Shown here in pieces: positions 10,073 to 18,806 of a DNA stretch of 44,237 nt; position 1 is the stretch's first letter, and every line of letters starts with the position of its first letter. The DNA lies in contig LT649293.1 of the NCBI GenBank assembly GCA_900128395.1, positions 1 to 44,237 on the forward strand, read 5' to 3'. Under the pieces are notes generated by a model that worked only from the letters and a program-made list of their open reading frames with translations, had not been told where the DNA came from and searched no databases. Origin of the DNA: Stramenopiles sp. TOSAG23-2. Taxonomy: Eukaryota > Sar. A program made the position numbers and the translations under genes.

Positions 10073-10299
10073 GATATTTATGTAAGTGTATATATTGTTA
10101 ATGTCAAAAGATATTAGTCAATATTCCTTTGGATTCTTTTGGATGATGATGTATCAGTACCAATAGCAATAATATATCAAAACATAAAACTATAGAAAGA
10201 ATAATTTAAAAAACATTATTTTATACTTAGCATTTGAATATATATATACAATCTATCCATTCCATCGTTCATCAAACGTCTGTATCATATTGGCTTGAA
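10073..10299. promoter_or_regulatory. Divergent 5' region, DDX52 / ankyrin scaffold
   Basis: A short (227-base) AT-rich gap between two start codons that presumably holds both promoters. The plus-strand frame stays open back to a TTG at 10234, but the first ATG in frame is at 10300. Confidence 0.4.
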
Positions 10300-13200
10300 A
10301 TGGCCACGTTAAAGCCATCAAAAACACAGACGCTCTCCACAACGAAATGTTGGGAATGGTTATGGAAACTTGGTGGACAAAAATGTAAACTAAAAATTAT
10401 TGATGTAGTATTATTTACAGAGGATGGTACTCTTGCACAATGGTTATTTACATCAAAAGAAGGTCTTGTAAAGCGAAAAAGCAGTGCATCATTGAAATTG
10501 CCAAATGTCTATAAAAGGTTTATACATTTAGGATCAGATGATCCAAAAAATAGTAAATCATTTGCTGCTGTTGCATATTTAAGCGATGGTGAGCAAGTTC
10601 CAATAACAGGCGCAACGTTAGCAGAAATTTTATTAGCAGGTCCGCGTATTGGCAGTTTGAAGCGCGGAGGTATGATTGTGGCGTTGCGTGCATATGTACA
10701 TCCCAAAGGAGGACATGGAAGTGGATTTCGTAATACATATAAAGTGAAAGATAGGGATTTTAAAAGTTATATAACAGCGACGCAACGCTTATTACCTTTG
10801 GATGAGCAAGTGAATGCTAATAAAAAAATAGTTTTTCGTGATTTAAAGTCGACTGCTACTAAATTAAATCAAAGTTTAGATGCATCAACTTATAGTATGG
10901 TTAAATTTTTAGAAGACGAACAGCGAACGCGCTGTTGGTATGTTGAAGCTGATTATGTTATTGACCATCGTGATACTGTCTGGGTAGCACATTTTGAACA
11001 AGTTGTTTATTCAAAATTGAAATATAGAAATAATGAATTAGGTTTTAATGAAAAATATGGCAATAATAAAAAACAAAAACATGATAATAATAATAATAAT
11101 AATGAGGATGGTATGAAAATAAATGTTGATGAAAATAAAGATAATTATAATGATGGTAATTTGGAAGGAACAATACCAATGAATGGTAAAGCCCAACTAC
11201 AACGTTTGCCAACACCAGGTGCTTTTGTTTGCCCAGGTGATTTTTGCGATTTTAATGGTGAAAACGATGATCCGAATCAGAATGCTGGTCCATGGACTAC
11301 TGATAAAGCTATTGAAAAAGAACGCCAGGCATTGCAAGAAACTATCAGCGCATATAGGCGTACCATGTCACAAACGAGTGCATTAGGAAATGCAATAGCA
11401 AAAACACAAGATTCAAATGAAATTAACGTCGTTGCACAAAGATTTGCTATAATGAACAAATCCATTTTACATGCACACGAACCGAACGCCGTTTCATACA
11501 TGTCCAATGAGATGAAAACATGGCGGGAGCGACAAGCTATGGAATGTAAAACATTGTACAATATCGATATCATTTCACCTGAACCGGGCAAATCATTGTC
11601 TAGTGCCGGCCCTATTAATATCAAATGGAAAAACAAGGGGAAAATACCATATGTGAAAATACAATTATATTGCGGTTGGGCCGTTAGTAATATTGTTACT
11701 GATGGTTTACCAAACGAAGGTTTTGCTGTGTGGAGACCGGATGTACAATTTAGGCGAAAGGAAAGCGAAAACTTAAAAGCATTAATGGATGCTCATGTAT
11801 GGAGATTTAAAATATCATGTGCAAGCCGTCCATGGATTTATTCCTTTAGCAAACGATTTGGATTACGACGTTCTTTAGCAAAAATTGGACATCGTTTGAC
11901 TGGTGCAAAAAATGGAAATTCAAGATTACAAAAACATGAGTTGGAAATGCAAATGGAGGAAGAAGAACGGGTTAAAGCTAAAGGGAAACGTATAAATTCG
12001 AATTCGCCTTCAAATAATAATGATGAAAACAACGAAAGCAATATTGCAAATTTAAATGAAGTTTCGGAACATTATGCCAGTTCCACCGTACCTGGAAATC
12101 CAGTAATGGCGGGTGTATTAGCAAATGCACACCCAGTTGATTACTATTATCGCGAAGTCGAAGTATGCAAAAATTGTTACAATTGTTACACAGCAATGGA
12201 TCGTAGACGTGAGAAAGACAATCGAAGACAATACAAAGATAAAGGCGGTATGCGTACTGTATTTGCCAAACGGATAGAAAGGCATAAGCAACGTTTAGAA
12301 AATCAAGAAGATGATGGAGACGATTTAAGAAGTGCTATGTATGACGACACAGGAGATAACATGAATGGTTTTCAATCATCTTCGAACTATGGTAATAAGA
12401 AAAAGAAAAAAGGTCCGCATGTCAGTGATCGTTTGTATAGTTTGAGAAAAAAAAAAGATATGCCCAAGAATAAGAGCAACAAGAGTAAAGTATTATCGAA
12501 GGAACAGCAACATCAACAAAAATCTGAAAGACGAGAGCGATTAGAAAGACGTGTAAGGCAAGATTTAAACAATAACCCACCTCCATCATCATTTGGTTCA
12601 GAATATAAGAAATTTTATAATTCGCATCATCCCAATCCGTCTACGAAATTTAGACCACCATCACCTATTGTACAAAGTCCAAATAAAAAAAATGAAAACG
12701 ACGGTTATGGTAACTTTGATGATGATGATGGTGGTGGTGGTGGTGGTGAATACGATGATGACGACTATTTAAGCAATCAAGTATGGATAGATAGTGGCGA
12801 TAGTGATGATGAGGAAGAACCACTGATTCAATCATCTAGAGATGCATCTTCTTCTAATTTAATTAATGAGCGTCAATCTCCACCGCGACGTAATGTGAAA
12901 CACCGCCGTCAACACCCATTAAGTGCGACTACGCATAGATCTAGCGAGAAAAAAAAAAAGCAACGACAAAAAAACTACAGAGGATATGATAACGATACTA
13001 ATAGTCTTAGCCCCAATGGTAGGTCGCCCTTAAACAGGGCCCCGCATAGAATCATAGCAAATTTCGTCAATCGTGTTGTAACATTTGTGTGGGAACATTT
13101 TGAAGGTTTAATTCCAAATCGAGGACCATTGAAAGACATTGACCGTACGTTTGTTGCTGATGTTAACAAGCAATTGAGAATTTATTTAAAACGTTTACAA

Positions 13201-16200
13201 GAAGGTTGCGAACCGGATGAAGGCACGAGTAATGTGGTCAGTATGTGTCGTATTGGCACAAAGTTCTTAATGGATACATCTTATTGGCAATTATTACAAG
13301 ATAATAGAAGTCGGTGTGCAACTGTAGTCTGTCTCGCAATGGACTTAGTATTATTACTAGGCTTGACGTTGGAACCGTATGTTCCTTTATTAGCGGAAAA
13401 ATTGCAGCAGCAGTTGAATGTTAAAGCAACTGCAAAATGGATCCCAAAAACGTTTTCAAGTGGAATTGTTCCATCCGGCCATGAACTGAATCAACCGCAA
13501 GTACTCTACCAGGATATTCCGGAGGAAAACATCGATGAAGCGCGAGAGCGGGTTAAAAAGCGATTGATGTTGGCCGAGAAACGAAGAAAGAAAAGGGAAT
13601 TGAGAAAGAAACGTGCTGAAATTGATAAAAAAAAGTTAGAGCGTGGTTGGGGTGCTGGTGCAACCAAAAGTACTAGCAAAAAAAGTGCTGATAACATAAA
13701 CGTTGCAAAAACTAAAAGGTCAAATGCATACGAAAATAAAGAAAGCAGTGATAGCCCTGTTTATCGACCGACGTTTCCAGGCTGGGGTTTAAATCCTACG
13801 CCAACTCCTAGATCAAAAAAACGAGAGGAAATGAAAGAAAAACGCAAACAGCAAAAACAAAAGCAATTCGAAAAACGACAACAAGAGGGTCAAAGGCAGC
13901 AACGCACAACAAATTCCAACATGCATAAAAGCGCATCTGATCTTATAAATAGCCCAAATAACAATAATTCTCCTCCAAAATATATTGAAAAGCAAATGAA
14001 CGCAACATTTGTTGATCCACCAAATATGCCTCGACCAGATGTGCAAACGTATTCTAATAATAACAATGTACAGAATAGTAAAAGCGAAGAGAACTTTGAT
14101 TTTAAAAGTAAAAGTTCCCTCCGACAGGCATTATGGATGGGACGAAGCGCTATAGCAAAACACTCAGATGATAGTCAAGATATTGATGTAGGATTTGGAA
14201 GAAATCAACATAGCAAAATAAAAAAAAGTAAAAAAGCAATGAAAATGTCAAGATCTTTACCAGCATTGGATAGACCAACCCCGAATGTGACACCGTATTT
14301 AAAACGTGCATCATTAGCCGATCCTAAAAGCAATAACAGCAAGAAAAAACGCAAAAGCAAAGGACGAAACAGTGGGAACAATAAAGATGACTTATTTGAA
14401 ATCGGTCCCATGCCAAGGGAATTACATCGAAGAAGCGGGTTACGACAAGTCGCATCATTGTTAGTCATTGGTCAATTAAAGGACTTGAGATTAATTATTG
14501 ATGTTGCAAAGACGAATGGATTAAGAGTATTAGCACATAGTAGAACCGAGGGTGATCAATTAATTTTAGGCGTAGCTACAGTAACAGCAGGGAATAAGAA
14601 AGTGCCGGAAACGCCACCAAAAATTTCGAAATTATTACGTGATTTTTTAATTGCCGCCACTGCATTTAATGAAATATTTCGCCAAGTTGATGAAGGAAAA
14701 TCTTTTCTAGTCCATGGTGGGGGAGAATTAAGCCACGGCTTACGAGATGGATCACGCTCATCACGCCACATGCAAATCACTAATAAAGCAATAAGTAGTG
14801 TCGAACGATTGAAAGCATGGATGAATGTTGGTCACTCTCGTGGGGAAATATTGAAAGGTATAGCAGCTTGGCAAACTGGTCAAGCTGGAATTGCACATCA
14901 CCATTGGCTAAAAGCAATCGATGAAGCTGTAAATAGAGACGGTGAGTTGGCATACGATGTTGCGGTTGCAAGATTTTTAATTGGTAAACACAATCAATCT
15001 GCATCAGCATATGTCGCCGAACACGCATTGGAATATTTAAGTCAAGCTGACAGTCATTTTGCACGATTAGGGGAAGGTGCGGAGATGGAGTTAGAGGCGG
15101 TACGCGCTGAAATTGAAAGAGTGCGTGGTGGAAGACCAGAAAATCCTAACCATCCAATCGCTAAAGCAGGTAATGATGTGACGGGCCATTTAACAAAGAA
15201 AGAAATGGCAAGTTCTTTAAATGATGTTGGAGCTACTGAACAAGTGCAATTTATAACTAGACCACCAACTGCGATACAAGAAACATTAAATTGGGGAAGG
15301 AAGAGCTTGGATGTCATCAAGCGTAGACTCCATAGCGAGAAAATGCTGCCAATATATCACGATCCAGAGAAGGACAATATCGGTGGGGATCGCGCGGAGC
15401 AAATGAATGCGCGTAGACAAGCGTTGGCGAAGTCAGTAGTAATTGCTGAAGGACAATTAGCAGCTTTACAAGCAGAAGTAAAAAGTGCTATGTCGACTGG
15501 ATCTGTAGATGCAAGGCCAAATAGTGCAATGCAATTTACAATGGAACGTAAATTAATTAAATTAATCGACGAGGTAGGTGTGCGTGCTGCTGAATATTCT
15601 AAGATTGTAGATAGGGATAAAAAATATGTTGAGAAACAAGTAGAATTAAACTTAACGTCACAATTTCATAAAGCAAATAACCAAAAGTCACAACTGGAAT
15701 TGCAAAAGAAACAAGCCCGACAACGAGTAGAAACAATGGAACAACAGCATATAGAATCGCGAAGACCCATGGAAGAAGATAACTTTGCAGGTAGGAACAA
15801 GGTACCAAAATTTTGGGCGAAAAAAATGTTACAACAACAGCTACAGCAAGAAGGAGAAAGTGTAGAGGCTGGGATAAATCAAACTGATCAAGAGCGTATG
15901 AGAAATCAATATACATCAAATGCTGTAAAAGTACCTGATAAAGTAGCTATAACAAAAGAAGTAGATCCACAACAGCAGCAAATTGTGAATAAAGAATTCG
16001 ATGAAACACAAATTGCTGTCCCATATTCAAAAACAATATCAAAAGATCCTGTTGTTAATGCAATTGCAAAAGCTGCACATCAATCACATATACAAGATGA
16101 TTCACATAGTAGCATGGGAGGAGAAGATTTAATGGCTGTACTGAAAAGTCAAATACATGAAAGTTGCTCGTCTAACAATTTAGGTAAATTTGTTCAAGTC

Positions 16201-16515
16201 TTAGCTACTGGGATTATGAAAGTCAATTCAATTATTGATGACGAGCAAAATACGGCAATACATGTTGCATCTAGAAAAGGTTCGATGGAAATTGTTGAAT
16301 ATTGTTGTAGTCATGGTGGGGAAGAATTAATTGACTCGCAAAACATGGAAGGTAATACAGCTTTGCATTATGCGTATGAACGCAAAGATATGAAAATGGC
16401 TGATTTATTAATGGCACATGGTGCAAATTCGCATTTAAAAAATATGTACGGGTTAAAAGCACAAGGAGGTGCACATCCTAGAAGTTTCAGAGATTTTGCT
16501 GCCTTTGCTGTGTAG
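10300..16515 (+). CDS. Giant ankyrin scaffold containing a MetRS-type anticodon-binding domain
   Basis: A 2,071-residue protein counted from the first in-frame ATG ('ttgaaATGG'). I do not recognise the N-terminal about 350 residues. Residues about 423-500 look like an Ig-like beta-sandwich ('ISPEPGKSLSSAGPINIKW'). Long basic and Asn/Asp/Gly-rich linkers follow. Residues about 917-1087 (nt 13048-13560) match the anticodon-binding helical domain of eukaryotic cytosolic methionyl-tRNA synthetase: 'ANFVNRVVTFVWEHFEGLIP', 'YWQLLQDNRSRCATVV', 'LEPYVPLLAEKLQQQLNV', then 'IVPSGHELNQPQVLYQDIP' and 'DEARERV'. No HIGH or KMSKS catalytic motif is present. Residues 1500-1610 are TPR-like ('AAWQTGQAGIAHHHWLKAI'), 1785-1825 a coiled coil, and 1984-2050 two ankyrin repeats ('NTALHYAYERKDMKMADLL'). 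The stop is TAG. A tRNA-binding or translation-linked scaffold role is inference. Confidence 0.85.
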   Translation: MATLKPSKTQTLSTTKCWEWLWKLGGQKCKLKIIDVVLFTEDGTLAQWLFTSKEGLVKRKSSASLKLPNVYKRFIHLGSDDPKNSKSFAAVAYLSDGEQVPITGATLAEILLAGPRIGSLKRGGMIVALRAYVHPKGGHGSGFRNTYKVKDRDFKSYITATQRLLPLDEQVNANKKIVFRDLKSTATKLNQSLDASTYSMVKFLEDEQRTRCWYVEADYVIDHRDTVWVAHFEQVVYSKLKYRNNELGFNEKYGNNKKQKHDNNNNNNEDGMKINVDENKDNYNDGNLEGTIPMNGKAQLQRLPTPGAFVCPGDFCDFNGENDDPNQNAGPWTTDKAIEKERQALQETISAYRRTMSQTSALGNAIAKTQDSNEINVVAQRFAIMNKSILHAHEPNAVSYMSNEMKTWRERQAMECKTLYNIDIISPEPGKSLSSAGPINIKWKNKGKIPYVKIQLYCGWAVSNIVTDGLPNEGFAVWRPDVQFRRKESENLKALMDAHVWRFKISCASRPWIYSFSKRFGLRRSLAKIGHRLTGAKNGNSRLQKHELEMQMEEEERVKAKGKRINSNSPSNNNDENNESNIANLNEVSEHYASSTVPGNPVMAGVLANAHPVDYYYREVEVCKNCYNCYTAMDRRREKDNRRQYKDKGGMRTVFAKRIERHKQRLENQEDDGDDLRSAMYDDTGDNMNGFQSSSNYGNKKKKKGPHVSDRLYSLRKKKDMPKNKSNKSKVLSKEQQHQQKSERRERLERRVRQDLNNNPPPSSFGSEYKKFYNSHHPNPSTKFRPPSPIVQSPNKKNENDGYGNFDDDDGGGGGGEYDDDDYLSNQVWIDSGDSDDEEEPLIQSSRDASSSNLINERQSPPRRNVKHRRQHPLSATTHRSSEKKKKQRQKNYRGYDNDTNSLSPNGRSPLNRAPHRIIANFVNRVVTFVWEHFEGLIPNRGPLKDIDRTFVADVNKQLRIYLKRLQEGCEPDEGTSNVVSMCRIGTKFLMDTSYWQLLQDNRSRCATVVCLAMDLVLLLGLTLEPYVPLLAEKLQQQLNVKATAKWIPKTFSSGIVPSGHELNQPQVLYQDIPEENIDEARERVKKRLMLAEKRRKKRELRKKRAEIDKKKLERGWGAGATKSTSKKSADNINVAKTKRSNAYENKESSDSPVYRPTFPGWGLNPTPTPRSKKREEMKEKRKQQKQKQFEKRQQEGQRQQRTTNSNMHKSASDLINSPNNNNSPPKYIEKQMNATFVDPPNMPRPDVQTYSNNNNVQNSKSEENFDFKSKSSLRQALWMGRSAIAKHSDDSQDIDVGFGRNQHSKIKKSKKAMKMSRSLPALDRPTPNVTPYLKRASLADPKSNNSKKKRKSKGRNSGNNKDDLFEIGPMPRELHRRSGLRQVASLLVIGQLKDLRLIIDVAKTNGLRVLAHSRTEGDQLILGVATVTAGNKKVPETPPKISKLLRDFLIAATAFNEIFRQVDEGKSFLVHGGGELSHGLRDGSRSSRHMQITNKAISSVERLKAWMNVGHSRGEILKGIAAWQTGQAGIAHHHWLKAIDEAVNRDGELAYDVAVARFLIGKHNQSASAYVAEHALEYLSQADSHFARLGEGAEMELEAVRAEIERVRGGRPENPNHPIAKAGNDVTGHLTKKEMASSLNDVGATEQVQFITRPPTAIQETLNWGRKSLDVIKRRLHSEKMLPIYHDPEKDNIGGDRAEQMNARRQALAKSVVIAEGQLAALQAEVKSAMSTGSVDARPNSAMQFTMERKLIKLIDEVGVRAAEYSKIVDRDKKYVEKQVELNLTSQFHKANNQKSQLELQKKQARQRVETMEQQHIESRRPMEEDNFAGRNKVPKFWAKKMLQQQLQQEGESVEAGINQTDQERMRNQYTSNAVKVPDKVAITKEVDPQQQQIVNKEFDETQIAVPYSKTISKDPVVNAIAKAAHQSHIQDDSHSSMGGEDLMAVLKSQIHESCSSNNLGKFVQVLATGIMKVNSIIDDEQNTAIHVASRKGSMEIVEYCCSHGGEELIDSQNMEGNTALHYAYERKDMKMADLLMAHGANSHLKNMYGLKAQGGAHPRSFRDFAAFAV

Positions 16516-17187
16516 GAAGATGGAAGATGTATTATCATATATAATATATTTTCGTATGATCTAAGGGTGTGTGTGTGATAAATATCATATCATATCAATA
16601 TGAAAAATAGAGAACACACAGTGTACGTGTAGTAAAATATATTTACACATGATGGTATAATTCTTTTCTCAGATTGAGAGGATTAACATTATTATTCCTG
16701 AGATTGAGTATTGAGCGTATCATAGTATTTTCCACGGGAAGTAAAATTATATTAATACAGACGTAACTTTTACGTAGATTTTAACCGCACATCATATTTT
16801 TTTTAAAATTAACAAATAAACATAAATATAAAAATGGCATATATATCATTTAATATGATTTATATGTACGAAGTACTATTTTAATATGTTACGGAAATTA
16901 ATCGACACATCTTGTGAGATATGATACGAAGTAGATAAGTAAATAAAATCTTTTTAAATTTTTNNNNNNNNNNNNNNNNNNNNNNNNNNNNNNNNNNNNN
17001 NNNNNNNNNNNNNNNNNNNNNNNNNNNNNNNNNNNNNNNNNNNNNNNNNNNNNNNNTAGGAATAAAAAATTAAAATACGCGTACATTTACAATACAGATG
17101 AAAACATATTATAATTTTTTACGAAGCGTATATACTTGGTACTGTTTTCGTATTTCGCGTATACATAATACGAGTCGTACTTTTTTT
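16516..17187. other. Convergent 3' region containing the assembly gap
   Basis: AT-rich flank with many TACGA/TCGTA words (16551-16556, 16867-16871, 16925-16929, 17120-17124) and the inverted repeat TACGA-G-TCGTA at 17169-17179. Bases 16964-17056 are N (93 bases). The stretch near 16735-16800 ('gggaagtaaaattat', then 'acgtagattttaacc') loosely resembles 30178-30235 downstream of the EF-hand gene, which may be an old 3'-flank repeat. No gene is seen. Confidence 0.55.
16964..17056. other. Assembly gap (93 N)
   Basis: A run of unknown bases. Its true length is not known from the sequence. Confidence 0.99.
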
Positions 17188-18579
17188 TCATCTTTGTTGC
17201 AAATAATGTGGCAGTGGCAATGCTTGCGTATGAGATTGTTTATTTTGATCCAACAAATACCTACGGTATTGTTCCGTAATAAATAATTTTGGTATTTTTT
17301 TTTCCAATTTCTTTTGTGTTTCATCTAAAGCTGTAGACATTTCTTGTCTCATTTTTTCTGTCTCTGATGTACCTTTTCCTTTTATTGTTAATACTTTTTT
17401 TGCACGCCCATTTGCACAATCATTCCATTTATCAGGTTTAATATACCATGCACCATATTTATGCTTAAAATCTCTGTATTTTGGACGTCGTTTAATTTTT
17501 TCCAAGGTAGACATTGGCATTTTATTTTTCGCATTTGCTAATTGTTGCATTTCATGCTCTGGTTTTAAACGCGGTGATTTAGATTTAGACATTTCTTTAA
17601 ATGTCGAGGCTTTTGTTGTTACATTTTTACCACCGTCTGTCTTAGGAGAATGCGCAGCATGAAAAGATGACATGCGTCTAGACGATGCCAAAGTAGATGG
17701 TCTATGTCGTCCATCTTGTTCCAAATCTTCTTCATCATCATCATCCAATAAATCCTCTAATAACTCTGGAGGTACATCGGTAGCAACTTTTACTCTAGCT
17801 GCTGGTCGCCATATAATTATAGGTGATGGAGACCTAGATTCATCTAAATCATCATAAAATCCTGCATCTGTCGTGTCGTAATAATTTTCATTCTTATCAT
17901 CATCCAATTCATTTACATTTGTCATAGTTTTTCCTGGTTTGCGAACTAAATTTCCATATGAGTCCTCTCGAAACATACTATCAATATTTGTTCTTGCTTC
18001 TATCTCTTCACGGACTAATCTTTCTTCATGATGTTTACGTATAGTTTCACGATCGAGTGGGTCATCTTGTCCTTCCCATTCTTGTCTACGCTCTAACACT
18101 TTATTTTCAAAATCGTTCCTATCATCACTATTATCAATAGCATTACTATTGTCATTATATATCATTGTCATACTGTTTTTATTTTCATTAGTATTTGTAC
18201 CATTATTATCATAGGATAAATATTTTAATATTTGCGAAGGAAATTCACTTTGTGACAGCGCACTTTCTAACTGCTTCACATATTCTAATCTCTTCCTATC
18301 ATAATCATCACCTTTGAATTTTTGAAACGTACCAGATGATTTAGATGGCAATTCAAGTGCGGCAACATTATCATACCTTGAATTATTATTCATTACATTA
18401 CTTTGATAGTAATTTCCACTATTATTATTATTATTTTCATTTAACATAGAGTCCTTTTGAGACCAAATTGTTTCAACTTGTTGTGGTTGACTTTCATTTA
18501 AAAATTTCCATTGTACATTTTTCAAACTTTGACTAAATGCAGAATTTTCATCACCGACTTTATGTTTACTTTTATACAT
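17188..18579 (-). CDS. Hypothetical protein with C-terminal 'KYGAWYIKPDKW' signature (FAM47-like?)
   Basis: A 463-residue, mostly disordered protein counted from the first in-frame ATG at 18579; the open frame to 18663 starts with TTG. Residues about 50-300 are Asn/Asp-rich. The only conserved-looking part is the C-terminal 110 residues: 'KIKRRPKYRDFKHKYGAWYIKPDKW', written here as positions rather than a claim of identity, followed by a charged helix and 'KIPKLFITEQYRRYLLDQ'. A YGAWYxxPxxW box is my recollection of FAM47-type proteins; I cannot confirm the family. There are no membrane segments. The middle carries acidic and Ser/Pro-rich stretches ('ESRSPSPIIIWRP'). It is head-to-head with the TPR gene and tail-to-tail with the ankyrin scaffold across the gap. 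Confidence 0.7.
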   Translation of the reverse strand: MYKSKHKVGDENSAFSQSLKNVQWKFLNESQPQQVETIWSQKDSMLNENNNNNSGNYYQSNVMNNNSRYDNVAALELPSKSSGTFQKFKGDDYDRKRLEYVKQLESALSQSEFPSQILKYLSYDNNGTNTNENKNSMTMIYNDNSNAIDNSDDRNDFENKVLERRQEWEGQDDPLDRETIRKHHEERLVREEIEARTNIDSMFREDSYGNLVRKPGKTMTNVNELDDDKNENYYDTTDAGFYDDLDESRSPSPIIIWRPAARVKVATDVPPELLEDLLDDDDEEDLEQDGRHRPSTLASSRRMSSFHAAHSPKTDGGKNVTTKASTFKEMSKSKSPRLKPEHEMQQLANAKNKMPMSTLEKIKRRPKYRDFKHKYGAWYIKPDKWNDCANGRAKKVLTIKGKGTSETEKMRQEMSTALDETQKKLEKKIPKLFITEQYRRYLLDQNKQSHTQALPLPHYLQQR

Positions 18580-18806
18580 CCTATCTTTTGATCGGTTCTT
18601 ATATATATATATATGTATATATCTATGTATACACCTATGTATATATGTGTTTGTTTTGATCAATTATGATATATTCTACATACTAACAATAGACACGACT
18701 AGATAAATGATATATTACATTTACATCTCGAAGTAACAAATAATTGCAGCATACAAATTTATCAATATATATATATATATATCAATATCTATTATTTTAA
18801 ATAACC
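18580..18806. promoter_or_regulatory. Divergent 5' region, YGAWY protein / TPR protein
   Basis: A 227-base gap with TA-dinucleotide runs at 18600-18640 and 18764-18785, between two divergent ATGs. No other structure is seen. Confidence 0.4.

Noticed and set aside
10300-11300. CG-1/CAMTA-type domain at the N-terminus of the ankyrin protein
   Set aside because: Ankyrin repeats and a CG-1-like feel suggested a CAMTA factor, but the basic CG-1 core and its signature spacing are not there.
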